From the NCBI GenBank assembly GCA_905214435.1, contig CAJMMA010000025.1, forward strand, positions 1 to 25,997: a stretch of 25,997 bases of DNA, given 5' to 3'. Below, in pieces: positions 15,242-22,216 of the stretch. Both the position numbers and the translations under genes were made by a program. The first letter of the stretch is position 1, and every line of letters begins with the position of its first letter. The notes beneath the pieces were generated by a model, which was not told the DNA's origin, searched no databases, and saw only the letters and a list, made by a program, of their open reading frames with translations. Source of the stretch: an uncultured bacterium. Lineage in GTDB: Bacteria > Actinomycetota > Coriobacteriia > Coriobacteriales > Coriobacteriaceae.

Positions 15242-16309
15242 ATGGCTACCCCCAAGATTTCCGTTGTCGTTCCCATCTATAACGTGGAGGAGTGCCTGGC
15301 CTGGTGCCTGGACTCCCTGCTTGCGCAGGACATGCCCGATTGGGAAGGCGTGCTGGTCAACGACGGCTCGCCGGACGGCTCGCGCGATATCGCGGCTACC
15401 TATTGCGAAAAGGACGCGCGCTTTACGCTGGTCGATAAGGAGAACGGCGGCCTGTCGAGTGCGCGTAATGCAGGCATCGCCGCGTCCACGGCGTCTATCG
15501 TTGCGTTCTTGGATTCCGATGACCGGTTTACGCCCGATGCATGCCGCGTGATCGTCGATGCCTTTGAGCGCGAGGACTGCGTTGTTTTGACCTTTGGTGC
15601 GAATCCGTATCCGCTGGAGGCGGGGTATCCGTGGCTTAACTATGTGCTGAGCCCGCGCGATGTGTCGTTTGAAGGCTATAGCTCTGACCTGCTGTTTAAG
15701 GAAGCATCTCGCCCCTTTGCATGGCGCACCGCCTGCAAGCGTGAGTTTTTGCTGGGTAACGGGATCGTGTTCGACGAAACCGTCAAGTATGGCGAGGACC
15801 AGGTCTTCGATTTTGCCGTGTACGGTCGTTCGCGTAAGACCGCGCTTATCTCGAACAAGCTGTATGACTACCGTGTCGCGCGCAAGGGCTCGCTTATGGA
15901 CACTATGCGCTATGACGACGAGACGCGACTGCTGGAGCACGTGAAGATTTACTCCGCGGTGATGGCTGACTGGCAGCGCGACGGTCTCGATGTACAGCAT
16001 GCCGAGGACCTGGCGTACTTCCTCTGCGATCTGGTGCTGTACGATGCGCTCAGGTTGCTGGGTTCGGACTGCGGCAAGGTGTTTGCCGCCGTTGCCACGG
16101 CGCTTGCCGGTTCTGCCGTGGGCAGCGATGCTGCGCTCGCACAATGCGCTCCTTCTGTTGCCGCTATGGTGCGTGCGGCGCTTACCAGCAAGGCCCCCAA
16201 TGCCCGTGAGTGCAAAAAGCTCATGTTCGATTACGACGTCTTGAGGTTTGGGTGTCTGGGTGCCTGCAAGCGCATGGCAGCGAACGCCCTGGGAAAGCGA
16301 GAAGTGTAG
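15242..16309 (+). CDS. GT2 family glycosyltransferase (cassette copy B')
   Basis: A 355-aa GT2 enzyme. KISVVVPIYNVEECLAWCLDS (5-25), VNDGSPDGS (39-47), ENGGLSSARNAG (67-78) and LDSDDRF (90-96) form the GT-A core. YGEDQVFDFAVYGRSRK is the acceptor-site region, matching the corresponding block of the gene at 12996. ATG 15242 lies 9 bp after AGGAG and is preferred to a TTG at 15236, which would be only 3 bp away. Its stop is immediately followed by the ATG of the 828-aa glycosyltransferase, so the two are translated from one message. Confidence 0.9.
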   Translation: MATPKISVVVPIYNVEECLAWCLDSLLAQDMPDWEGVLVNDGSPDGSRDIAATYCEKDARFTLVDKENGGLSSARNAGIAASTASIVAFLDSDDRFTPDACRVIVDAFEREDCVVLTFGANPYPLEAGYPWLNYVLSPRDVSFEGYSSDLLFKEASRPFAWRTACKREFLLGNGIVFDETVKYGEDQVFDFAVYGRSRKTALISNKLYDYRVARKGSLMDTMRYDDETRLLEHVKIYSAVMADWQRDGLDVQHAEDLAYFLCDLVLYDALRLLGSDCGKVFAAVATALAGSAVGSDAALAQCAPSVAAMVRAALTSKAPNARECKKLMFDYDVLRFGCLGACKRMAANALGKREV

Positions 16310-18796
16310 ATGAGTATCAAGCGTTTGGCACTTTGCCGCAGTCAGGGCCGTCTGTTTGTGCTGCTTCGTTTTGCCGGTCAGGATGTCGCCGCGCTTATTG
16401 AGCGGGAGGGTTCTCAAGCGTTTGCCCATGCGACGACGAGCGGTTCTTCTGTGCCGTCGCTGGCGTTCCCGGTCGATCATGGCCGTGTACTGGCGCTTTG
16501 CCCTTCCGTTTCCGATTACGAGCGCGAGCTCGCCGTCTTGGCGCTTCCCTTTCTGGACGGCTCTACGATTGACGTCACATTTGCATCCGGTGACCAAAGG
16601 TTGGGCTCAATTCGCCTCGATAGCCGCGTGGCCAAGCTGGAATCCAAGATTAACTACAAAGCTAAGCCTGCGCTGTGTGCGCTTATCCGCGATGCGCAGC
16701 GTGGCGAACACTGCGGCCTCTACGAGATCGATGCCATTCGCTATTTGCCGGCAGACGCCGGCGCGGTGTGGCGCTATGAGGTTACCTGGGCGGGAGACCC
16801 CCAGTGCGCACCTGAGCTCCTGATCTTCGATACGCATATGAACGCCATCGATGTTACCGTGCATGTGTTTGAGTCGCAGGTCGATGTGCCGCAGCAGGAC
16901 GGATGCCGTGTCAATAAAACGTATCTGAGCGTAGAGATGCCTCGGGATATACGAGATTTTGTCGCGATTGTGAGCGATCCCACGGGCCTAATCCAGAGCG
17001 GTTTTTGCGCCATGGATGGTCGCCTGTACAACGGCATGGTTGACGACAGCTGGAACCGCATGAAGGACGCGCGTGCAGACGACGCAGCTTATCGACGTTG
17101 GTTTGAGCAACATCGCGCAAAGCCGGGCGATATGGCGTGCCAGCGTGTCGCTTCGGCGGCCTTTGCCTATAGGCCGCTCGTGAGCATTGTGGTGCCGTGC
17201 TACAAGACTGATCGGGTCTACCTGCGCGAGCTGCTGGACTCGGTGCTAGCCCAGAGCTATGACAACTGGGAATTGCTCCTTATGGATGCCTCGCCTGAAT
17301 GGGATGCGGTGGCCAATCTTGCGGCGGATGCCAATGACGAGCGCATCCGTCGCATCGAGCTTCCCGGCAACGGCGGCATTGTGGTCAACACCAACGCTGG
17401 TATTGAGCAAGCGACGGGCGACTACATCGCGTTCTTGGACCATGATGACATCCTGGAACCGGACGCGTTATTCCACTATGTTGCCGCGTTGAACAAGGCT
17501 GCCGAGGGCGAGCGTCCCCAGGTCCTGTTCTGCGACGAGGACATGTTCCAAAAAATGGGGGAGTGGGGCCAGCCGGTCTTTAAGACTAAGCTCAACGTCG
17601 ACCTGCTCTATAGCCATAACTGCGTGACGCATTTTCTGATGGTGGAGAAGGCACTCATCGACCGTATTGGCATGTCGCCGGAAGACGTCGCGGGCGCCCA
17701 GGATTACGACCTTACGCTTCGCTGCCTTGCGGCGGACGCGCGGTTTGGGCATGTTGCGCATGTGCTGTATCACTGGCGCGTGCATCCGGGATCGACCGCC
17801 GATGGCTCTGCCGATAGCAAGCCGTATGCTATTGAAGCCGGTCGTCTTGCGCTGCAGCGCCACTTTAACGCGCTGGGCATTTGCGGAACGGTTGAGGATA
17901 CCGAGACGCCGTTTGTCTACCGCATGCGCTATGCGCTGCCGGAGCCTGCGCCGCTGGTGAGCATTGTGATTCCCACCAAGGATCACATTGAGACGCTTGA
18001 CGCCTGTGTGATGTCGATCGCCCGGAAGGCAACGTATGCCAACTACGAGATTGTCTTGGTGGAGAACAACAGCGAAGCCCCGGAGACGTTTGCGTATTAC
18101 GAAACCCTGCCGGAGCGCGTAACCGCTGCATCTGGTGGCAAGGGCAGCGCGCGCGTTGTGTACTGGCCGGGCGAGTTCAATTACTCCCAGATCATCAACT
18201 TTGGCGTTGAGCATGCTAAGGGCGACTATCTACTGCTGCTCAACAACGATACCGAGGTCATAAGCCCGGACTTTATCGAAGAGATGATGGGTTATCTGCA
18301 GCGTCCCGATGCGGGCGTGGTGGGTGCCAAACTCTATTTTGCCGATCATCTGGTGCAGCATGCCGGCATTTTGGTTGGCGTGCGTGGTGCGCTTGCCCAT
18401 GCTAACCAGGACTTCTCGGCAAAGCGCGAGGGCTATCTTGCCCGCGCTGTGCGCCCGGGCAACTTTAGCGCCGTAACGGGTGCCTGCCAGATGGTGCGAC
18501 GCGACGTATTTGAGCGCGTCGGCGGCTACAACGAGGAATTCGCCGTTGGCTTTAACGACGCAGACTTTTGCCTGCGCGTATGGGAGGCGGGCTACCACAC
18601 CATCTTTACACCCTATGCCGAGCTGTACCACTACGAGTTCACCTCGCGCGGTAGGGAAGAGGCCAACGAGGGAAAACTGCGCCGCTGGAAGCGCGAACAG
18701 GCACTGTTCATGCAGCGCTGGCCTGAGTTCTTCTTGACGGGCGATCCGTGGTTGGGGCCGAACATATCCGCTGAGAGCGAGTTTTTCTCGCTTTAG
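16310..18796 (+). CDS. Large protein with two tandem GT2 domains
   Basis: An 828-aa glycosyltransferase. Residues 1-280 form an N-terminal region without a motif I recognise. GT2 domain 1 begins near 289 (LVSIVVPCYKT) and has LDHDDILEPDA (DXD type) near 376. GT2 domain 2 begins near 549 (LVSIVIPTKDH), has VENNSE, then LLLLNNDTEV near 643-651, and ends with NDADFCLRVWEAGY. The second half matches the large rhamnan/O-antigen type GT2 proteins that add two different linkages. Both domains keep their acidic motifs, so two activities in one chain are likely. It follows the previous stop with no gap and ends the cluster. No flippase or polymerase gene is in the window. Confidence 0.88.
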   Translation: MSIKRLALCRSQGRLFVLLRFAGQDVAALIEREGSQAFAHATTSGSSVPSLAFPVDHGRVLALCPSVSDYERELAVLALPFLDGSTIDVTFASGDQRLGSIRLDSRVAKLESKINYKAKPALCALIRDAQRGEHCGLYEIDAIRYLPADAGAVWRYEVTWAGDPQCAPELLIFDTHMNAIDVTVHVFESQVDVPQQDGCRVNKTYLSVEMPRDIRDFVAIVSDPTGLIQSGFCAMDGRLYNGMVDDSWNRMKDARADDAAYRRWFEQHRAKPGDMACQRVASAAFAYRPLVSIVVPCYKTDRVYLRELLDSVLAQSYDNWELLLMDASPEWDAVANLAADANDERIRRIELPGNGGIVVNTNAGIEQATGDYIAFLDHDDILEPDALFHYVAALNKAAEGERPQVLFCDEDMFQKMGEWGQPVFKTKLNVDLLYSHNCVTHFLMVEKALIDRIGMSPEDVAGAQDYDLTLRCLAADARFGHVAHVLYHWRVHPGSTADGSADSKPYAIEAGRLALQRHFNALGICGTVEDTETPFVYRMRYALPEPAPLVSIVIPTKDHIETLDACVMSIARKATYANYEIVLVENNSEAPETFAYYETLPERVTAASGGKGSARVVYWPGEFNYSQIINFGVEHAKGDYLLLLNNDTEVISPDFIEEMMGYLQRPDAGVVGAKLYFADHLVQHAGILVGVRGALAHANQDFSAKREGYLARAVRPGNFSAVTGACQMVRRDVFERVGGYNEEFAVGFNDADFCLRVWEAGYHTIFTPYAELYHYEFTSRGREEANEGKLRRWKREQALFMQRWPEFFLTGDPWLGPNISAESEFFSL

Positions 18797-18808
18797 ACAA
18801 TGGTTTAA

Positions 18809-19239
18809 TTGCTGTCGAGAGCTGCTAAGGCCACTAAGGGCTATGCCTATCTGGCGCAACTGGTCGGTTACTCCATTTGGCAGCGCGCCAACTTGCATCG
18901 TGTCGAAAGTGCCAACGTGAGCGAGCGCGATGTTATCGAAGGCATTGCGCTGGCAGAGGCTCGTTTTCACGATGTTGTTCACGAGCCCGCGATTTCTAGA
19001 CTTGGACTCAAAGATATCAAATACCTTTTGGCCATGTGCGAGGATAAGCAGCAGTCCAAATCATCTGAGATTGCTAAACGTATGGGTAAAAAGACCAATG
19101 AGGTCAGAGCTCTATTAGGGCTAAGCTGCTACAAAGAGAGGTTATTCAGGCTCCACAGAGGGGCTACGTGCAGTTTGTCGTGCCGGACCTAGATATCTAT
19201 CTGCGAGAGAATGCCGCGGAGATTCTCGAGCGGTTCTAA
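18809..19239 (+). pseudogene. C-terminal remnant of an ATP-binding protein
   Basis: The frame from TTG 18809 reads like the C-terminal part of an AAA-type ATP-binding protein: KGYAYLAQLVGYSIWQRA, then a winged-helix-like segment SKSSEIAKRMGKKTNEV. Near 19100 the frame breaks. Moving to another frame restores a sensible tail, SSIRAKLLQREVI, RGYVQFVVPDLDIYLREN and a TAA at 19237-19239. The N-terminal ATPase domain is missing and there is no convincing ribosome site, so this is a truncated and frameshifted relic. The family is judged from general pattern only. Confidence 0.6.
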
Positions 19240-19291
19240 ATTGAGGCATGAATAGCCGCCGGTTAACTGCCTTTGTCGACTTGGCTCGCGT

Positions 19292-19336
19292 CCCCCCCCC
19301 AATCTAGTAGACTTTAAACCGTTGCTAGATTAGGGG
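19292..19336. repeat. Inverted repeat with C9 tract
   Basis: A run of nine C (19292-19300) leads into AATCTAG (19301-19307), which pairs with CTAGATT (19324-19330); the flanking C-run also pairs with GGGGG at 19332-19336, leaving one unpaired A. The loop is 16 bases and ATTTT follows. It may be a terminator relic or the boundary of an inserted segment. Confidence 0.5.
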
Positions 19337-19367
19337 GATTTTCAATGAAACGCTCCATGAAACTGGT

Positions 19368-19731
19368 TTCTGCGAGGACCTCGTGCTGGTGGGGGACGTC
19401 AGCACCGGCAAGACGCACATGGCCTCGGCGCTGTGCATGCTGGCGTGCGAGCGGAGGATGGAGGCCCGCTTCTTCACCGCGTCATCGCTCGTCATGCGGC
19501 TGCGGCGCGCCCGCGACGAGGGGCGCCTTGACCGTGAGGCCGCGCTCATCGGCTGCGCTAGGCTGCTCGTCATCGACGAGCTCGGCTTCCTGCCGCTGGA
19601 TCCCGACGGCACGCGCGCTCTTCTAGGTGTTCGCCGACGCCTACGAGCGGCAGTCGGTGGTCATCACCACGAACCTGGAGTTCAGCCGGTGGGGCGCGGT
19701 GTTCGGCGACGACCAGATGGCGGCGGCCGTG
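19368..19731 (+). pseudogene. istB (IS21-family helper ATPase) fragment 1
   Basis: Reads as the middle and later part of an IstB/DnaC-like ATPase: EDLVLVGDVSTGKTHMA (Walker A), FFTASSLVMRLRRA, LLVIDELGFLPLD (Walker B), then after a lesion near 19620 VFADAYERQSVVITTNLEFSRW and FGDDQMAAAV. The lesion is a net 2-base loss plus a TAG where the family has a Gln codon. The N-terminus is missing and the 3' end stops abruptly near 19731, where sequence continues as another istB on the opposite strand. Not functional. Confidence 0.8.
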
Positions 19732-20019
19732 CGCATCGCCAGGGCCACGGCCATGTGGGTCTTGCCCCTGCCGGTCTTGCCGAAGAACACGAGGTCCTCG
19801 CGGGCGCCGACGAAGCCCAGCGAAAGCATGTCGTCGCGGCCCCAGCCCTCGGAGAACCGCACGTGCGACCAGTCGAACCCCTCGGCCGACTTGTGCACGG
19901 GGAGCCTCGCCTGCCTGAGCAGCCGTGCCCTCTTGGTCGCGTCCCTGTGCGCGAGCTCGGCCTCGAGCATGGCCCTGCAGCCCGCCACCTGCGTCCTCTA
20001 TCTTGTCCACGTCGATCAT
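19731..20019 (-). pseudogene. istB fragment 2, inverted
   Basis: Minus-strand N-terminal part of a different IstB copy. ATG 20019 with AGGAGGG in front gives MIDVDKIEDA. A one-base insertion near 19996 shifts the frame to AGCRAMLEAELAHRDATKR, then LPVHKSAEGFDWSHVRF, DLVFFGKTGRGKTHM (Walker A) and ALAMR, where it ends. What follows on this strand is only the antisense of fragment 1. The two Walker A regions differ (GDVSTGKTH against GKTGRGKTH), so this is not one gene folded back on itself. Confidence 0.78.
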
Positions 20020-20091
20020 TCCCTCCTGCCTTTGCTCGTTGCCGATACGACGCACCGACAACGTTAAGGCATGCGGTCTGGTCGGCGTGGC

Positions 20092-20140
20092 CGTGCTCAA
20101 AACCGAAAAACTATCGTGCTCAATTCTGAAAATCGGATGT
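20092..20140 (-). repeat. IS21-end-like tandem motifs
   Basis: Two related 18-bp motifs in direct orientation 23 bp apart: CGTGCTCAAAACCGAAAA (20092-20109) and CGTGCTCAATTCTGAAAA (20115-20132). IS21-family ends carry repeated transposase-binding motifs of this kind. They lie about 75 bp upstream of the start of istB fragment 2, where an istA gene would be expected, so istA appears to be deleted. Confidence 0.45.
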
Positions 20141-20222
20141 GACCAAACCCGCAATCACGACGTTAACAAACACAAATAGGCCGGCGCCAACGACAGGCTC
20201 GCCCCGTCGAGGCGGGCTGGGA

Positions 20223-20228
20223 TATAAT
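20223..20228 (+). promoter_or_regulatory. -10 element of the Abi gene
   Basis: A perfect TATAAT lies 28 bp before the ATG at 20257. No good -35 is seen. A 7-bp GC-rich hairpin (GCTCGCC / GGCGGGC, 20198-20217) sits where a -35 would be, and could be an operator or the end of an upstream transcript. Confidence 0.4.
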
Positions 20229-20256
20229 TTCCTAGAAGGAGGCCAAGGGAGGTTCG

Positions 20257-21258
20257 ATGAAGAAGGGCATGAGCATCAATTCCCTCATGAAGCACATGAG
20301 GACGAATCACGGTATGGAGGATTTGCGGGGGAGCGACAGAAAGATACTGCTGAGAAACATGGGCTATTTCCATGGCTATAAAGGCTTCCGGTTTGTCCGA
20401 AAGCCCAAAAATGCGCTCCCCCTCCCTTCGTTCGATGCACTCATGGACATATACGGGTTCGATTCCGCCATCAAGGCTGCAATCTACCCGGAGATAATGT
20501 TCATCGAAACGGCGGTTAAAAACATAGTCTTGGCCAGAATACTTGAGAACATAGAGGACCCCGGGCTGGCGACCTTCTTAAAGCGCGGCCTCCGGACATG
20601 CAGGGATGTCAACGGAAGGGTCGTGAACGGGCAGATGGGGGAAAAGCTCAAGCTCAAGAGCCAGCTTCAGAACATCGTGAGACGGAGTTACAAAAACGAT
20701 CTCGTGAAGCATTATGTCGATCGCGACGATGACGCGCCCGTTTGGAGCATTTTCGAGGTGATGACCCTCGGCGATCTCACAAGCGTATGCAGAAGCCTTC
20801 CCGATGAAATCCTCGCCGATATCGCAAGCGACCTAGGTCTCTTACATGCGAACCCCGGCATCGTCATCAACATCGTCGAGACGATTCGTCCCTTAAGGAA
20901 CGCGGTCGCCCATAACGGGGCGGTATTTGATTCGAGGTTCAGCCAATCGGTTAAGTATCCCAAGACCGACAGAAACCTGACCGCGGTTGGCGAGCTTCTC
21001 GATGAGGATCTTTCTATCGGGTACAGGTTGAATTTCAATTCCATAATCGACTACATCGTTCTCCTGGCCTACCTATTGACCTTGCTAACGCATCAGAAGA
21101 AGCGTTCCAGAGATTTTCTTCGGAAATGCCTGCGGGAGCTCGAGAAGCTCGAGAGCGCTGTCGGGGTTGATACGTACATGATGATCGTCGGAAGCGGTGA
21201 CCGGCAGAAATACGGATTTATTGAGGGGTTCATCGATGGCTACGGGCGCAAGCGGTGA
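20257..21258 (+). CDS. Abi_2-family (AbiD/AbiF-type) abortive infection protein
   Basis: A 333-aa Abi_2-family protein. The sequence shows ISINSLMKHM-type N-terminal helices, NMGYFHGYKGFR (34-45), the block YGFDSAIKAAIYPEIMFIETAVKN (66-89), PVWSIFEVMTLGDL (161-174), and the HEPN RNase motif R-N-X3-H as RNAVAH (214-219) in IRPLRNAVAHNGAVF. Proteins of this family protect against phage by stopping growth, and AbiF members are described with a small RNA partner. The start follows GGGAGG by 5 bp. It is intact amid decayed insertion sequences and is less GC-rich than the glycosyltransferase genes, suggesting transfer. A two-hairpin RNA follows at once. The RNase role is inferred from the motif. 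Confidence 0.85.
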   Translation: MKKGMSINSLMKHMRTNHGMEDLRGSDRKILLRNMGYFHGYKGFRFVRKPKNALPLPSFDALMDIYGFDSAIKAAIYPEIMFIETAVKNIVLARILENIEDPGLATFLKRGLRTCRDVNGRVVNGQMGEKLKLKSQLQNIVRRSYKNDLVKHYVDRDDDAPVWSIFEVMTLGDLTSVCRSLPDEILADIASDLGLLHANPGIVINIVETIRPLRNAVAHNGAVFDSRFSQSVKYPKTDRNLTAVGELLDEDLSIGYRLNFNSIIDYIVLLAYLLTLLTHQKKRSRDFLRKCLRELEKLESAVGVDTYMMIVGSGDRQKYGFIEGFIDGYGRKR

Positions 21259-21271
21259 CGTTCCTTCCGTG

Positions 21272-21280
21272 TGCTAATAT
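21272..21280 (+). promoter_or_regulatory. Extended -10 promoter of the small RNA
   Basis: TGC-TAATAT, an extended -10 element, begins 14 bp after the Abi stop codon. The -35 is weak (a GTGAC match overlaps the stop codon). It would start an RNA near 21287, separate from the Abi message. Confidence 0.5.
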
Positions 21281-21286
21281 GTGTAG

Positions 21287-21339
21287 AGAGAAACGGCGAA
21301 ACGCCGTGGGAGGGGCCGATCAGTCGACTCCTCCCTTTT
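21287..21339 (+). ncRNA. Candidate AbiF-associated small RNA
   Basis: About 53 nt. Hairpin 1: ACGGCG (21293-21298), AAA loop, CGCCGT (21302-21307), a perfect 6-bp stem. Directly stacked hairpin 2: GGGAGGGG (21308-21315) pairs with CTCCTCCC (21328-21335, one G-T pair), continued inward by CGA/TCG around a TCAG loop; TTTT follows at 21336-21339, so it also serves as terminator. Its own extended -10 lies upstream. A structured RNA motif near AbiF-type genes has been described, and this one has the position and shape expected. An RNA antitoxin or guide-like partner role is an inference; a simple terminator with an extra hairpin is the alternative. Confidence 0.6.
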
Positions 21340-21372
21340 ACTATGAGTTGAACATTGCCAAGAGGCAAAACC

Positions 21373-21411
21373 GGCCCGGCCGCCCGCGGAGCTACCGCGC
21401 ACGGCCGGGCC
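21373..21411. repeat. Long GC-rich hairpin
   Basis: GGCCCGGCCG (21373-21382) pairs perfectly with CGGCCGGGCC (21402-21411). After a 2x2 internal loop, CGCGG (21385-21389) pairs with CCGCG (21395-21399) around a 5-base loop. No T-run follows on either strand. It lies between the Abi locus and an IS110-like remnant, so it may belong to a mobile-element end. Confidence 0.55.
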
Positions 21412-21665
21412 TACCTATCTTCACCCTGCGACCGCGCCGCTGGAGGGCGTGTCTGCTCGACGCACGTTCGGCATTCTAATATCCGCGCGTGGCCTTCTCG
21501 GCTGCGCATTTCGTTGCTACGGCTGGGGGCCTCGCGGCGAAATCGGAGTCTTTATGCGGGCATGGCGGTCTCCCGCCGCCCAGAAAAGGGACTCGGATGG
21601 CCTCCCAACGGCCTCGAGCGCGGCGCGCGCCGGGGTCGGAACCCGTGTCCGGGGGCGGCGGCGCG
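21412..21665. other. No gene recognised
   Basis: GC-rich sequence between the long hairpin and the transposase tail. Open frames exist but look like chance in high-GC DNA, without ribosome sites or family motifs. It may be the noncoding end of the IS110-like element that follows. Confidence 0.4.
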
Positions 21666-21835
21666 CTACGCCGCCGCCATCCCGGCTATGGCCCACACCC
21701 AGCACGCCATCTCGCGCGCCGTGGCGCAGTTGGCCATGCACGGCCTCTTGCCGGCGGCGGCCATGGCCTCCCTGCGGTCGATCAGCCTGCGGTTGCACTT
21801 CGTCGCGTGGCGCCGCGTCGCGGGGCGACCTCTGA
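21666..21835 (-). pseudogene. IS110-like transposase C-terminal remnant
   Basis: The minus-strand frame ends NRRLIDRREAMAAAGKRPC, then ANCATAREMACWVWAIA, then a TAG stop. The pattern of a basic stretch, a Gly-Lys turn and ARE(M/L)..(F/W)VWAI close to the C-terminus is typical of IS110/IS1111-family transposases. Only about 55 residues remain; upstream the frame enters what looks like the left end of the IS3-family element, so that insertion probably cut it. Judged from pattern alone. Confidence 0.42.
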
Positions 21836-21928
21836 CCTGTATCGTTTTTTCGGACACGCGGGCTGGAGGGATCGTGTGGCCGCGATGCCCTAGACTGCAT
21901 TCAAGCCGATGGACGGAAGGATTGCCTC

Positions 21929-22216
21929 ATGGTCGCCAATCAGAAGAAGTACACCGACGAGTTCAGGCGGGAGACAGCCGACTACGTCATCTCCACGGGG
22001 CGCCCCATAACCCAGGTCTGCGGGGAGCTCGGGCTCAACCCCAAGACGGTGAACGACTGGGTGCTCAAGCGCAAGCGCGAGTTGGGGGGCGAGCCCGACC
22101 CGAGGGCCGAGGAGCGCGAGCTTCGCGAGGCGAGGAAGCGCATACGCGAGCTCGAGGCGGAGAACGCGTTCCTAATAAAAGCCGCGGCCTTCTTCGCCAA
22201 AGAGCAGGCACTCTAG
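21929..22216 (+). CDS. IS3-family transposase OrfA
   Basis: A 95-aa protein with a helix-turn-helix (KYTDEFRRETADYV, then ITQVCGELGLNPKTVNDWV) that binds the element ends, and a leucine-zipper-like coiled coil (REARKRIRELEAENAFLIKAAAFF). It ends with the typical FFAKEQAL. Near its end ATA AAA GCC offers a -1 slip at A22177-A22180, which would join it to orfB as OrfAB. It is intact, but the element as a whole is not. Confidence 0.9.
   Translation: MVANQKKYTDEFRRETADYVISTGRPITQVCGELGLNPKTVNDWVLKRKRELGGEPDPRAEERELREARKRIRELEAENAFLIKAAAFFAKEQAL

Noticed and set aside
14882..16597. 571-aa open frame antisense across three glycosyltransferase genes
   Set aside because: Same reason: it covers three strong GT2 genes with complete motifs, and the protein has no recognisable features.
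19383..20129. Single 248-aa open frame crossing both istB fragments
   Set aside because: Only the first 80 residues are IstB-like; the rest is out of frame and antisense to the second fragment, so it is not a protein-coding gene as a whole.
21641..21665. GGTCGGAACCCGTGTCC, vaguely like a tRNA T-arm
   Set aside because: No acceptor, D- or anticodon arm can be built around it; chance similarity in GC-rich sequence.
21355..22180. Long N-terminal extension of the OrfB frame (572-aa open frame in total)
   Set aside because: The part before the frameshift site overlaps the long hairpin, the IS110-like relic and orfA in another frame. It has no start signal and an Arg/Ala/Gly-rich chance composition.
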